The translations under genes were made by a program, and so were the position numbers. 64,000 nucleotides of DNA from positions 1-64,000 of the forward strand of contig VFIW01000112.1 in assembly GCA_006386115.1 (NCBI GenBank). Direction: 5' to 3'. The notes below the pieces were generated by a model. That model was not told the DNA's origin. It did not search any database and saw only the letters and a list, made by a program, of their open reading frames with translations. The stretch is from Globisporangium splendens. Taxonomy: Eukaryota; Oomycota; Peronosporomycetes; Pythiales; Pythiaceae. Shown in pieces: positions 34,050 through 44,999 of this stretch (positions within the stretch are counted from its first letter, which is position 1; each line of letters begins with the position of its first letter).

Positions 34050-36496
34050 GCAGCAGCACACGTGGTGGTGATGGGGTATTTTGGTCTATTTAAGAGTTAC
34101 TATAGGAAGAGAAGATGCTGGATATGTGTGATGTAAACCAAGTGAGTGCGTGCCGGTAATAAATGGACGACTGTGATTTTGTGAAGAGAAAAGTGTGACA
34201 GCTTGATGTTGTAGTGGCCAGATCTGCTTCAGATTTCTTCAGCGCGAACATGACTTTTTGTTTGTGTTGTGTGCGCGTTTGTCAAGAGAGTGGTCAGAGT
34301 GGCTTGCAGGATACAAAAACATAGAAGGATACACCAATTCGTATACGACTTGTGGTTGTGACGGAAGATCGCATCGTCTGGTCAGCTCGGCTTTCATTCA
34401 GGATACACATTTGGTATCTAGACAACTGATTATGCACTCTGCATGAAGAGAAACACGGTCAGCGAAGCGCAGCATTTGAACAGCATTTGATCGTCTAAAC
34501 CCCATTCTAAAGTCACCTCCAAAACACTCCAGTGAAGATGGCGCGTTGTGTGGTGAACCTCGAGGAATTTGCAGGTCAGCAGAGTATTTTCGTGCTTGCT
34601 GCATCCAGAAGACAAGAAGCGAGCGCAAACGAGCCGAAGTCGCGGCTGACGGATCCACAAACGCCATTGTGTGGCCAGGCAAAGATCATTGCGCGATGCT
34701 TGACGATGGACAAAGGGATCCTTGAACCCAGATAAGACGCGTCTTGTGTGGTGAATCCAGATTATGGCTTTTGCAACAGCCATCATCCGCCACTGAGGGT
34801 ACACGAAGGCAGAGACGACAGACAGGCAGACAAGGATACGAAAGTAGGTATCGATCTCTGTGCGTGTTGCGTTTTTCTCGTTGGCAAACGCACTTGCCAC
34901 TTCATGTCAACAACCTTTTGTTGCTGCTGTCGAGTCTGCACAGTGCTTCATTGTGCACTTGCGTACTGTACGGCAGTAGTCGCATCCGTTTGCACTCGAG
35001 AGCTTTTGCGCCATCATCCTCCATTCCAACCCTACAATACGGTACAATTGCAAATGATTCCTGTGAAAGGAAGCTTCGTTTGTGACGAATACCTGTCACG
35101 TGATTGGCTGGATCTGGATCGATCTGCGGTTGCGTTGCAGAGTGTTGACTCTGCCTTTTGGGTTCAGCAGCTCACTGGCCGACTGTGGGCAGAAGTAGCG
35201 GAAGTGAGCAATAGAGTTGGACGACGGACGCAAACACAAGCATGGGGATGCGCAACTGCACAATACCGAGTCGTCAGACACGGCGCGCAACTCACCTCCT
35301 CCCAGTCTACAGACAAACCGTTTACTAGAGGAGGGACCAACGCACGCTTTTGTGTTGTTGGTGCACGGTTTGCTTGCTGCTCGGCAAAAAGAGCAGCTGC
35401 CCGGTCTGCATCAGTGCGCAACGTTTGCGTTCAAAGACTCTTTGAAAGAGTGGATCAAAGGCTGCACCGTCGTGTATCTTTTCCTCCCCGAGTTTGTGGC
35501 TCCGGGTCGTCGAGGACAGACAGACGAACTTTGGTTTCAAAACATGCCACTTACAGTACGCAATCCAAATCGTGCTGTGCATCCACAAATGCTGATTTCC
35601 GAGTCGCGATTTTGCAGTTTGTGTTTGTATCGCGAAATTGCCATTTTGCACCATTTGTTGAGTCGCTCTCCAAACGCAGCTGTGATGCGGCGATCGTATT
35701 CCAGGTGGCAAAGTGTGCAATTGGCGCCAAACGCGCACATGCGTAGAGCGTCTGCATGTCGTGATACGAAACAGAAAGAGCGCTGGAGGTCTTCCAATCA
35801 ATCAGCCTTCACGTCTTGTCCGCATGATTCACTCCACACGATGCGGCATCAAGCTGGAGGATTGATTCGGTTGATTGTGATTGCCGCATCGCGTTCTGCC
35901 TCGTCTAATGGACTGGACAACATGTGCCGATGACCTGCAGTTCATGTGGCGTAATGGCATGCGCGGTCGCCGCGTGACGTCAACACATATCCAGGATACT
36001 GGGACAACTCGCTCGCTCTCTCAGGCAAGCAATTGGCGGCGATACCTTCGTCAGCTCTCCAATATGTCTCTCTCTCTGTCTGCTGGTGCATGTGGCGTTG
36101 TGCTGTGCGACGCATACGTGAACAGCAGAAAGCAAATCCAACGCCTTGCCGCAGGAACCGCTCTTTGTCTGCAACTGGCTTCGGCAGCTCGTTCTTGCTT
36201 TGTGAATGGACGACAGCATCCAGCATGCTCTCTACGAACGTCAGACGATGTATACCATTGACTTTGCATTGGAACAGATATTCATGTGCTCATCTTAATG
36301 GGGATCAAAAGCTACTCACTTCAGAACGACAACCAACAAAACTACAAACACTAATGATAAATTCTCAACAAAACTCGTTCACTGTACGCTCCATGAAAGC
36401 GTCGGCGCTTGCGCAATTATATAAAACTACAAAATTGGATTCGGGACGACGACAAGAGAATAAAATAGGAGACACGCTGGAGCAGCACCGCTGCGC
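34050..36496. other. Intergenic between the two convergent HSF genes
   Basis: About 2.4 kb with several overlapping open frames on both strands (longest 34748-35746, plus), none starting with ATG in a convincing context and none with a domain. Probably non-coding. Confidence 0.45.
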
Positions 36497-37264
36497 TCAC
36501 ACGTGGTAGTCGAACGCGTCGTGGTCGTGGAAGGACGGCAGCGCGTCCTCGAACTTCGCCACGCCGTCCAGCGATGAGTAGAGCGTGTCGACCCAGTCGA
36601 GCGACTGGCCGTCGATCACCACAGGCTCGTGCAGGCAGATGTTTGCAGACATGGTCTCGTACATCTGCTGCAGATCAAAGTCACCCTCGGGAACGTACAC
36701 GTCCGTCGGCGACGGGAACGAGAGCGACGACAGCGGACTCACGACTTTGGTCGGCAGCTGGATCGTCATTTCGTCCAGCCGAAGCTCCTCCCCGAAGCTC
36801 TTTGGACTCGCCGGCGGCGCCTTCTGATGCTTTGATGCAGACGATGTGCGCTGCTGCTGCTTGGCGGTACTGCTCGACGAGTGCACGGACTTCTTGCGGT
36901 TGATGCGCCACGACAGGCACGGCTGGTCACGAACAAAGTGCGGGTTCGAGAACGTGCACACCTTGGCCTTAGACTTGGTCCACTTGCGGAAGTTGAAGTA
37001 GTTGAGCTGCCGCTGGAAGCTCGTGTACTTGGCGTGCTTGAAGTACTTGGGCAGCACGTAGTCGCTCATGCGCTGCATGTCGTGGATCTCGAACGCCTTG
37101 CCGTCGTCCGTCCACCGAAGGATGCTCTCGTTCTCGCAGTCCAGGATCTGCCGCAGGTTCTTCAGGAACGGCGCTACCTCCTTCGTCTTCTGCGCGTTAG
37201 TCGCAGCATTGGCGCCTTCCAGACCCTGGTGCGGGTACACGAGCTGCGGCTGCATGGCGTCCAT
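36497..37264 (-). CDS. Heat-shock-factor-type DNA-binding protein 2
   Basis: Single exon, 255 residues. HSF domain at about 29-125: APFLKNLRQILD, SILRWTDDGKAFEIHD, LPKYFKHAKYTSFQRQLNYF, KVCTFSNPHFVRDQPCLSWR. Large parts are identical to HSF protein 1, including the recognition helix, whereas the linkers differ. After a Ser/Gln/Lys-rich linker the C-terminus contains SLDWVDTLYSSLD (WVDTLY at 224-229) followed by an acidic-aromatic end. The gene converges on HSF gene 1 with 2.4 kb between the stops: the pair is an inverted duplication. A conserved C-terminal aromatic-acidic motif in both suggests a shared activation or cofactor-binding element. Confidence 0.9.
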   Translation of the reverse strand: MDAMQPQLVYPHQGLEGANAATNAQKTKEVAPFLKNLRQILDCENESILRWTDDGKAFEIHDMQRMSDYVLPKYFKHAKYTSFQRQLNYFNFRKWTKSKAKVCTFSNPHFVRDQPCLSWRINRKKSVHSSSSTAKQQQRTSSASKHQKAPPASPKSFGEELRLDEMTIQLPTKVVSPLSSLSFPSPTDVYVPEGDFDLQQMYETMSANICLHEPVVIDGQSLDWVDTLYSSLDGVAKFEDALPSFHDHDAFDYHV

Positions 37265-37460
37265 CTGATACTTTGGTTGATACTTTTGTGCTTTTCCCTG
37301 TGGTGACGGTTGCTACCAATCTGTGCTGCTGCTGCTCACACTGCAAAAACAAGAATGAGAGAGAGTTGAAGTGGCAGTTGGAGCATCAAACAAAACACAC
37401 GACATGCACTCGCGCATTCACTCCCGCCAGTCGGCTCACAACCCCAGCTGAAGGTGACCT

Positions 37461-37513
37461 GTCTCTCTCTCTCTCTCTTTCTCTCTTTCTCTCTCTCTCT
37501 CTCACTCTCTCCG
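37461..37513. repeat. CT/CTTT pyrimidine microsatellite
   Basis: Uninterrupted pyrimidine tract of CT units with three TTT interruptions, about 200 bp upstream of the HSF 2 start codon (on the opposite strand it is a GA tract). Such tracts are common in oomycete promoters and are length-variable. Confidence 0.8.
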
Positions 37514-38776
37514 CTCGGGAAGGAAACGGAGATCCGCACACGCACGCACCCACAGCGCACTGGCCACATTGAAGTCAGCCCGCACCGTCTATGAACCAGA
37601 CTGGATGATGCGAACATTACCGTATATTCGCGGTAAGGTACGCACCTCTTCACACTCAGCACCTGATCGCACAATTTGCAAACATGGCATAATTCGCATT
37701 TGTTCCATTTCCACTACGCAAGTCCAAGAGCTTCTTTGTGTCGTTCGAGTGTTATACACTGCAGCTCACGAGTCTTCGTTGTAAGCATTTGAGGCAGACG
37801 CAAGCTTCATCTTCTTGAGATGGTTGGTCGGCTTGCATCTTGATTTTGGCGCGTGTCCCTCTTTCGGGTTCAAAAACACACACAGAGAATGGCGAGCCCA
37901 TCAAGGAGCTGCAGGATGCAGACGATCAGGACCGGAGTGATCGAGAGGGACATGAGATCCACTGTCCGTCACCTGAAGCTTTGAAGAGGGATGCCTGCAT
38001 GAAGACTGCATGTTTCCCACGCACACCGCAGCGACTGGGTTCATGACCTCTTCACTGTGCACCTGAGACTGAGATTTCCAGCACCTAAGAGGCTCCGAGA
38101 GTTTCCAAAGCTACAGCTGCGGACTGGAAAGAGTGGAGCGTTAGACCAGAGTGTTGAAGGGTACCGTCCGCTCAGTCTGGAGGACCTTACAGTGGTCCGT
38201 CGTCCTGCCATCCAAACTCGAAAAGGTACTTTTTGAAGAGGTCTCGTGGCAGACAGGGGCGAAGCAGGAAAACGAGCACCACCCTCCTCACACATCACAG
38301 GATGTCGCTGCCCAAGATGGCGTGAAACCAGCGATGGACCTGGAGATGGTCTCGGAGCACAGAGGGAGGGAAGGAGGGAAGGAGGGAGGACAGGCAGGCG
38401 ACAAACAAACGTGGCATGCTGCCTTGATGACGCAGTCCAAGTGGAGGGAGGAAAGCCTTTCCTGCTTTGCTTTCTTCTCGCCAAAGTCTCGAAAATCAAA
38501 TCCCTGTCATTTTTGCACACGCAGCCGACGGAATCTGAGAACCAGCGAAAACATCATTTCCAACGGAAAAAAGACTGGTCCGAAAGTAGGATACACAATC
38601 CTTCACTTTTCGTGTGAGCGAGCGCTGCGACAGGCAACAAAACGGTCTTGGGATCCGTTGAGTGCATGTTTTCTGTTGTGATGTGTGTCGTGTGCCACTG
38701 TGCGCCAGTTAAGTGGTGATCGGGAGCAGATCACTGCTGCAAATGAACAGCAATAACTCGGTGCGAGTTTACGAGG

Positions 38777-39031
38777 ATGCGCCTCCAAAGTCAGATCATG
38801 CTGGCGTGCTTGCTTGGGATCTTCATCACTTTTCGGCTCGCATGGGCACTCCCACATGCAAAAAATACTGAGCCTCGGCAGCAACCCCGTGCGTGGGAGC
38901 CTGTACCCTCCCTTCGTGCGTCTGCTTGTGGGAGATCGCTGGCAGCACGCCAGCACTTTGCTTATTTGAGCTTCTCGATGAATCTTCCGAGGGCGAAAAG
39001 CTTGGCTCCCTCTTCTGGCGTGCTGCTATAG
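38777..39031 (+). CDS. Possible small secreted protein (weak)
   Basis: An ATG-started frame of 84 codons. The first 24 residues (MRLQSQIMLACLLGIFITFR and following LAWA) have the n-, h- and c-regions of a signal peptide with a good cleavage site; the rest is basic and without a fold I know. GRSLAAR at about residue 52-58 is reminiscent of, but does not match, the RxLR translocation motif. No paralogue or splice evidence in the window. It may be chance. Confidence 0.25.
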   Translation: MRLQSQIMLACLLGIFITFRLAWALPHAKNTEPRQQPRAWEPVPSLRASACGRSLAARQHFAYLSFSMNLPRAKSLAPSSGVLL

Positions 39032-41201
39032 AGAACGCGGCTTGGAGGTCTCAGCTGACTACGCCAGTCTATCAAACCATGCATCAGAAATTGAAATCGC
39101 CACACATCGAGTTTCCTATTGGTGCCCTCTTTACAAAAGTGAGTACACTCATCACAAGGAGCTGTCGTCCCCATTTGCGGATGTCTTGCAAGTCACCAAA
39201 ATCAAGACACCTTGCAAAATAGCGATTTACGTTGTAATCGGCATTTGAAATAGACATGTGGACGCGCTAACGTAATGTGCGAAATGCACAATGTTGTTGT
39301 CATTATTCATGTGGCAAGACCATCACTCCGTGTCGTCATCATTGAGCAAGTGATGCCGTGACTCTACTGTAGGTAGCGAGTTGGGCTGCAAGGCGATTGA
39401 GTCGCTTCTCCACCCTCCTCAGCTCCCGAAATGTGCAGAAACGTGCAGAAACGAGTGATATGGCCAGTGAAAACATCCCACTCTCAGCATTCAAAGGGAT
39501 ACAAGCTGGCATTTGCATTTCTCAGGCAGACAGGAGCTTCAAAGGTTCGAGTGGGAAACAGTGCAGATATTTGACAGATTGCGAATTTAATCTCGATCAC
39601 TGAACTTTGCCAATGCATCTTCTGCTAGAAATTGTACGGACTTGACTCGAAAAATGCTGATTTGCAGGCACTGATCAGTCGGAACAGTTCGTACAGTACA
39701 GACCGCGTTTGTGCAGAATGCCCAGCGCATGTCGTTCATCTACACCCAAGAGCTCCGTAAAAGCTCGCAGCAGTTGATCTGTTTGCATCTCCTTCTTCAA
39801 CATTTTTCCCCATAGCCGAATCGATTCAAGCGCACAACAACAATCTGCAACAGCAATCGAGTGTGCACCTTGTCCCTGTTGCCGCATTGCAGCAAAGAGA
39901 TCACGCACGCTCTCGTTCTTGTGCGACCTGCACGCCTGGCATTCAATATACAGTCCGCTGTGCTTTTGATTTGCAATCGGTATCTGGTTCACTCGCGCTT
40001 TGTTCCCTTCGTGAAGCCGCCTTCAGACGAACCACCGCCTGCAGTCTCGCAATGCAGCAAGCAAAGACAACCACTGGTTGCTCGAGCGATTGTGTGCGGC
40101 GCTTTGCAGCACAAAAACAGGAGGGACGACATCTACAGTGTGCATGCTGAAGTCCTACTGTGCGGTGAGTGCGCAGCGTCGGGCCACTTGCATGCTAATT
40201 TGCAGCCTGAGAGTCCACTCTGAGGTTGCGGCGCGAGCGAAAAGCTACGAAGAGAAGTGGAACAGTACTGTATGCATCAGGATAACGAGAAGCGAATGTG
40301 TGCAGCTCGACTTGCACACCCACCTGCAAAATCCAGTACAATGATTGCCGTTGACGCGCTGGCAGTTTCAGAACCAACGTGTACTGCACAATCTTGTCGA
40401 CTCACACAACGGTTGCTCACCCTTCCTTCCTAGCTGGATGTCTTTGTGCACTCGCTTGGCTGTGAATCTTTCGTACAGTATGCAAACACACAACAGGTGC
40501 ATGCTTGTTGTGCGATTCACACACCGAGCACTTTTTGCTCGTTGTGCTCATGTTGTCGATCAGAAAGGGCTCGACAAGACAGCGCTCTTCTGCAGAAATA
40601 GTGAGCGATTACAACAGCATGTACAACCTTTCAGCAACTCGCAGCGCCAGCATTTTTGTTGAAGTTGTTTGCAATTTGCGCTTTGCAGAAACGTTGTGGT
40701 GTTGGCTTTGCTGCGAGCTAAATCCATCCACCTGCCCAAAAGCGCAGGTGTTGTGTGCTTGTTGCTGTCGATGTGCACACAGCAGACAGCAATTGTGCAC
40801 ACATGGAAGGCGTTGTCCAATGAGGATGCCTGCTGGGTTCGACGCATCTTGCTTGCTGGAGTCGCTTGCCTGCTTGCAGACGTTGTTTGGTTGCATGACG
40901 CAGCAAACGCTCTGCAAAATTCGCACGCAAATCTTGGATTCTCCACATGCTTTGCACATTTTCCAGCCAGCAACAACGCTTCCAGCAGCAAACGCTTCTT
41001 CATTACTGCGAGACCCTTTCTGCAGTCAAATTAGAACATACCTGCGCGTAACAACCTGTGCGCTGTGTGTCCCAATTTGAGCGCAAGTGCAGCAAACTAA
41101 CAGCGCAGGCGACAGAATCTTTACATATATGCACCACATACATACATACACACATTCCAGCAGACCTCCCAAAATGCGCGACATACTTGCATTCCTCTTG
41201 T

Positions 41202-41890
41202 TTATTTCCGGTGCGCACTGAGCTCTTCGTGGAAGTGGTCGAGCGCGATGAGCATGAGTGCATAGGGCACGTTCTGCCGCATGACCGTCGAACCCACGAA
41301 GGGTAGCGCCGCAGCCACCGTCGCGACGCCGACATTCACCAGATCTTCTTCGCCGCGCTGCACTTCCATCAGCGTCTTCACGCCCTGGTACGTCAAGAAA
41401 AAACTAACACAAACACCAAGTCAAAAGACGCAATATCTCTCACTTCGATCTCATACAATAGGAACGTACCCGGCAAAGCTGCCTCCGGAGACGCCAGCGC
41501 CTCGTGCGAATGTACTCAGTCCGGCGAGCGACACGCTGCCGTGCTGGCGCGCATACAGCTTCACGGAATCGACTGTGTATGCACACAACAGCATTCACGA
41601 CACACGTGCTATGAGTTTGACAACACGAGTCAACACACAGCATATATAAAACACGTACTCGCGCCGAAGGTTGCGCCAGTGCAGAAGCCGACGAGACCGC
41701 CAAACATGAGGCGGTTGCGGAAGTTGCGCAGATCGAGACCCTGCAGCTTGTCGAACGCGCCTTTCTCCTGCGGCTGCTGCGGAGTTGTCTGCGCATCCTG
41801 TGCGCCTTGTGCGTTCGCCTTCGCTCGTGTGCGCCGCGATGGCGCCACGGGCTCCTCGTCGAAGGACGACCAGTTCTGCGAATCGCCCAT
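41202..41890 (-). CDS. Tim17/Tim22/Tim23-family-like membrane protein
   Basis: Three exons on the minus strand, 41890-41659, 41572-41470 and 41403-41202 (introns 86 and 66 bp; GTACGT donors), 178 residues. A hydrophilic N-terminus rich in Gln/Ala/Arg is followed by LMFGGLVGFCTGATFGAIDSV, a Gly-rich loop (FARGAGVSGGSFAGFFLTYQ) and VATVAAALPFVGSTVM, i.e. small-residue-rich membrane segments with GxxxG spacing. This arrangement resembles the Tim17/22/23 family of mitochondrial inner-membrane proteins (protein import channels and complex I subunit B14.7). I cannot tell which branch. All three joins keep the frame and rebuild hydrophobic segments, so I trust the gene model more than the family name. 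Confidence 0.65.
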
Positions 41891-42178
41891 GCTCTTCTCT
41901 CGTGTGAATGCAACTGGAAACCTGTTTTTGTGTGGAGCTCAAGAACTGCTTCTTATTCACCTTATAAACACATGATTGACCTTTCTACATCAAATATGAT
42001 AGTTATCTTGACTTGAATGTGACTGATTGATCCTGTGTATCTCTCATAAATACCTTTTTGTGCAATATACCAGTTTAAAGAGGGAAGAGTGAAACCGGTA
42101 TCACATCGGTACTCATTGGATACCGGTGTCATAATGGCAATTCGCCATTTGTGTCGATCACTTTGACACCAGCAGAAG
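41891..42178. promoter_or_regulatory. Divergent promoter region
   Basis: 288 bp between the start codons of the minus-strand Tim17-like gene and the plus-strand unknown gene, so both must be driven from here. Contains a CGGTATCACATCGGTACTCATTGGATACCGG stretch with an inverted CCGGTAT-like pair (2092-type arms near 42092 and 42120). No defined factor site recognised. Confidence 0.4.
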
Positions 42179-43059
42179 ATGGCTCTGAAAAAATGCCTGA
42201 AGGTGCACAAGCTCTTCGTCGCCGAGGTGCCGCGCGTACATCCCAGCTCTCCGTCTGCACCATCTGCACGTTCTCCAGGTGCCAATGCTACTGTGTGTGT
42301 GTTCTCTATATTCCCTGGCTATAGGTTGAGCGCTGCGCACGATTGGAGAAAGAAGGCGAACAGGTGCTCTCGTCGCTCGCGAACGTCTCGCAGCGACTGC
42401 CGTTGCTGGTCAATAGCGATGCCTCTGGTATCGACACACTGAGCAGCTCTGCGATAAGCTCCATGGGTGTGCTATCGCACTGCGTCGCAACGCAGGAGCT
42501 GCTGCTGCAGAAGCACTTTCTGGCGCTCGAGAAGAGCATGACGTTCCTCAGCGAGATCCTCAAGGAGTACGTGGACGTGGTGCGCCGGATGAAGGGCTTT
42601 GTGAGCGAGTACATGGATCTGATCGACTTTCTCGAGCCCGAGGACAACTACGTGGTGCCGAATCAGCAGTTTGAGTGGATGGACAGTGTCGTGCGCATGT
42701 TCGAGCGCGAGCTGCTCCGGAAGAGAATCCTCGTCGCCGATGTCGAGTACCACGACGCTGCTCGGCTCAAGCAAATGCATGCGCAGTGGAGTATCAAGAC
42801 TGTGTTTAGCAACGTCGACTACAGCTACGGTGTGTTCTCCTGTTATTTACCTTGTATCAACTTGATACCTTTTCTTTTGCTTTGAAACTCAATTATTGGC
42901 TGATTTCTCTCATTTGAAATAGTGCAAGCTGGACTGAAGCCACTGCCCATGATACCAAAAGCAATGCCTCCTTCTTCAGTATCAGACACTGCACTCGAGG
43001 CATCGTCGGCGACTGCGAATTCTGGGAAGAGCAAGAAGAAAAAGAAAAAGAAAGCATAA
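42179..43059 (+). CDS. Helical protein of unknown function with poly-lysine C-terminus
   Basis: Exons 42179-42226, 42325-42829 and 42923-43059 give 229 residues in one frame (introns 98 and 93 bp). The first donor (GAG|GTGCCG) is inferred from phase: the more obvious GT further on would create a stop. The body is almost all helix with coiled-coil character (ERCARLEKEGEQVLSSLANV, QELLLQKHFLALEKSMTFL, RMFERELLRKRILVADVEYH) and one conserved-looking turn FLEPEDNYVVPNQQFEWMD. The last exon is Pro/Ser-rich and ends in GKSKKKKKKKA. No membrane span or signal. I do not recognise the family; vesicle-tethering or small scaffold subunits have this look, but that is only an impression. Confidence 0.65.
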
Positions 43060-43230
43060 GCATTTCTTCTGGTGCATCCACGCAATTTTAAAAAGAGAAA
43101 AACACACATATATACCCTACATGACCACATTGTCATCAAAGTGACCGAACCTACTGAAGCCTGAGGCTTTCCGACTTTTCAAGCAAAATGAAAGCGTCGT
43201 CATGGCTGTAATTCGTGCGAAAACCTGTGG

Positions 43231-44180
43231 TTATACGAACGGAATGCCGCTGATCGTGCGCGCCTTGTACTTTGGATACTCCTCGGGGAAAAAGTTTAAC
43301 AGCAGGTGCTCCTCGTATCTACGTGAGCAGAGAGAGAAAACAAAGTCATAAGGATCGCGTCCAATATCAGCATTAACGCGCAACGAATTCCCCAGCATTC
43401 CAAACTGAGCACGCCACTTACGGAATGCGATCTCGAAAGAACCCCCACGACACGATCGTGTAGCCGATGCCGCACACGGGGTTGCCCAGCAGCACCTGGC
43501 TCCCGATGGTCCACGCGAACCAGCCCAGGTAAGACGGGTGGCGCACGTACTTGTACACGCCGTGGGTCACGAGCACATGCTCCTGGCGCTTCTGGTACTC
43601 GATCCGGTGCGAGAAGTTCGACGCTGCGGTCGCCATCGCCGCGATGCGGAAGCTCTGTCCAAAGCACACGATCACGAGGCCAGTGACGAGCACGCTTGTG
43701 TGCACTTTCCACGCGGGTGTCAGGTAAAACTCGAGCCAGAACTCGACACAAGAACCCGCGAGTGCAATGTGGTACTCGCGGCTATGGTTCAACAGGAACG
43801 CTAGATGTAGTAGATACGATATCAGAGACCGGCGCAGTGCAATACACGATAGTAAAGTGTAACAACTTACATTCGTAGCTCACGATCGACGGGCGGAACG
43901 ACGCTGTGACCATGAACTCGGACAGGTGGAAGAAGCACAGCGCGATCACGTAGAGACACCAGAGCGCGAGGCACTCCCAGCGCGCATAGTATAATGCGTC
44001 TGGGTGGACACCAGTGTGTGCATTTGCGCGCTCTACGGCAGCAGAAGCGGACAACGGCCCCACGAGATACGCGTACGCGAGCAGCGCGACGTGGAGCGCC
44101 ATGGCGAAGCCGAGCCCGAACGCAGCCACCGCAACCTTGCCCAGACCCTTGTCCGACGTGAACTGGACGGAGCGGAACAT
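43231..44180 (-). CDS. Protein-S-isoprenylcysteine O-methyltransferase (ICMT)
   Basis: Three exons, 44180-43871, 43800-43422 and 43318-43231 (introns 70 and 103 bp), 258 residues. Methylates the carboxyl group of the C-terminal prenylated cysteine of CaaX proteins (Ras/Rho and others), using S-adenosylmethionine, in the ER membrane. Family marks seen: N-terminal membrane spans, SFLLNHSREY, GQSFRIAAMATAASNFSH, GVYKYVRHPSYLGWFAW (SAM-binding core with RHPSY), RIPYEEHLLLNFF and the C-terminal EEYPKYKARTISGIPF. Both exon joins fall inside conserved motifs (SFLLNH and RIPYEEH) and restore them, which makes the model strong. Length is close to that of yeast Ste14 and human ICMT. It converges on the preceding unknown gene with 171 bp between the ends. 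Confidence 0.93.
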
Positions 44181-44999
44181 GGCGGCGCGTACAACAGCAG
44201 AAGTGGCTCTAGCAGCAGCGTAATATTATGCTGCCGACCGAGGGTATGCGCACACACGAGAGTCCTGCGCTGCGGACGCGAATGCCTCTGATGCTGAATC
44301 GAAGAGCTCCAGTATGAGACAAGAACCCTCCACCACAGCTTACACATTGGAGAGCTGTATGCGAAATATCTATACGGCCGTGATGTGAGACGACTAAACA
44401 CCAGCTAAGTCAACAGGTGCTGTTGAGTTGATTTAACGACAGCCAGCACTGTTGCTTTGCATCAAGTCAACCTTTTCTCTGTTGATCTAGTGGTGACTCT
44501 GAGGACACAATCTTGCAAGGACACTTGGATCTAAATTCCAACACCATCCGACTCAGCAAGCCTCAGAGCACAGCAAAGCATACCCCCTCCACGTCACGCA
44601 CATTGTATGGCACACGATACTGAGAGGCAACATGAGTCTGGCAACATTGTGATGCAAGAGAGGTGGACTCGTGTTTGGAAACGTGCGCTTTGACGCATTG
44701 GCTGTTCTTGATCTTGTGCTTTGCTGAGCCCAGGTTTGTTGCTACTATGCAAGAGTGCTGTTAGGATTTCAGCATTGAGGTACAGCGAATTAGCATCGCC
44801 AGGTCTTCCGAGGGTGACTCCTGTCGTATTACGGACTCGTTGCAACCTTGTACGTTCCTCTGAGGTCAAATCTCAGGTCGGTTCTGATGGTTTAATGATA
44901 CACTCAAAGTACACGCAACAAAAGACACAAGTTTGTGCACACGTTAGACAAAACACCAATCTGAGGACTCGCTCTAGTCTCGCTCCATCACAGCACTGT
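44181..44999. other. Intergenic
   Basis: About 0.8 kb between the ICMT promoter and the 3' end of the ankyrin-kinase pseudogene. No gene recognised. CAACAGGTGCTGTTGAGTTG and GTCAACCTTTTCTCTGTTGA near 44410-44485 are short inverted-repeat-like stretches. Confidence 0.4.

Larger units (their letters stand above)
37265..41201. other. Four kb spacer with microsatellite and weak small frames
   Basis: Upstream of HSF gene 2. Apart from the CT microsatellite and one small secreted-type frame listed separately I see no supported gene. A GGGAGGGAAGGAGGGA purine tract lies near 38360. Overlapping frames at 38041-38681 and 40505-41080 lack ATG starts or domains. Confidence 0.4.

Noticed and set aside
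34748..35746. 332-codon plus-strand frame between the HSF genes
   Set aside because: Starts at GTG, not ATG, overlaps equally long frames in other phases and strands, and has no recognisable domain.
38041..38681. Overlapping 159- and 176-codon frames on opposite strands
   Set aside because: Purine-tract composition, no domain, no splice or start support for either.
40505..41080. 191-codon plus-strand frame rich in Cys, and its antisense partners
   Set aside because: Starts at TTG; composition reflects GCA/TGC-rich non-coding DNA; frames exist in all phases.
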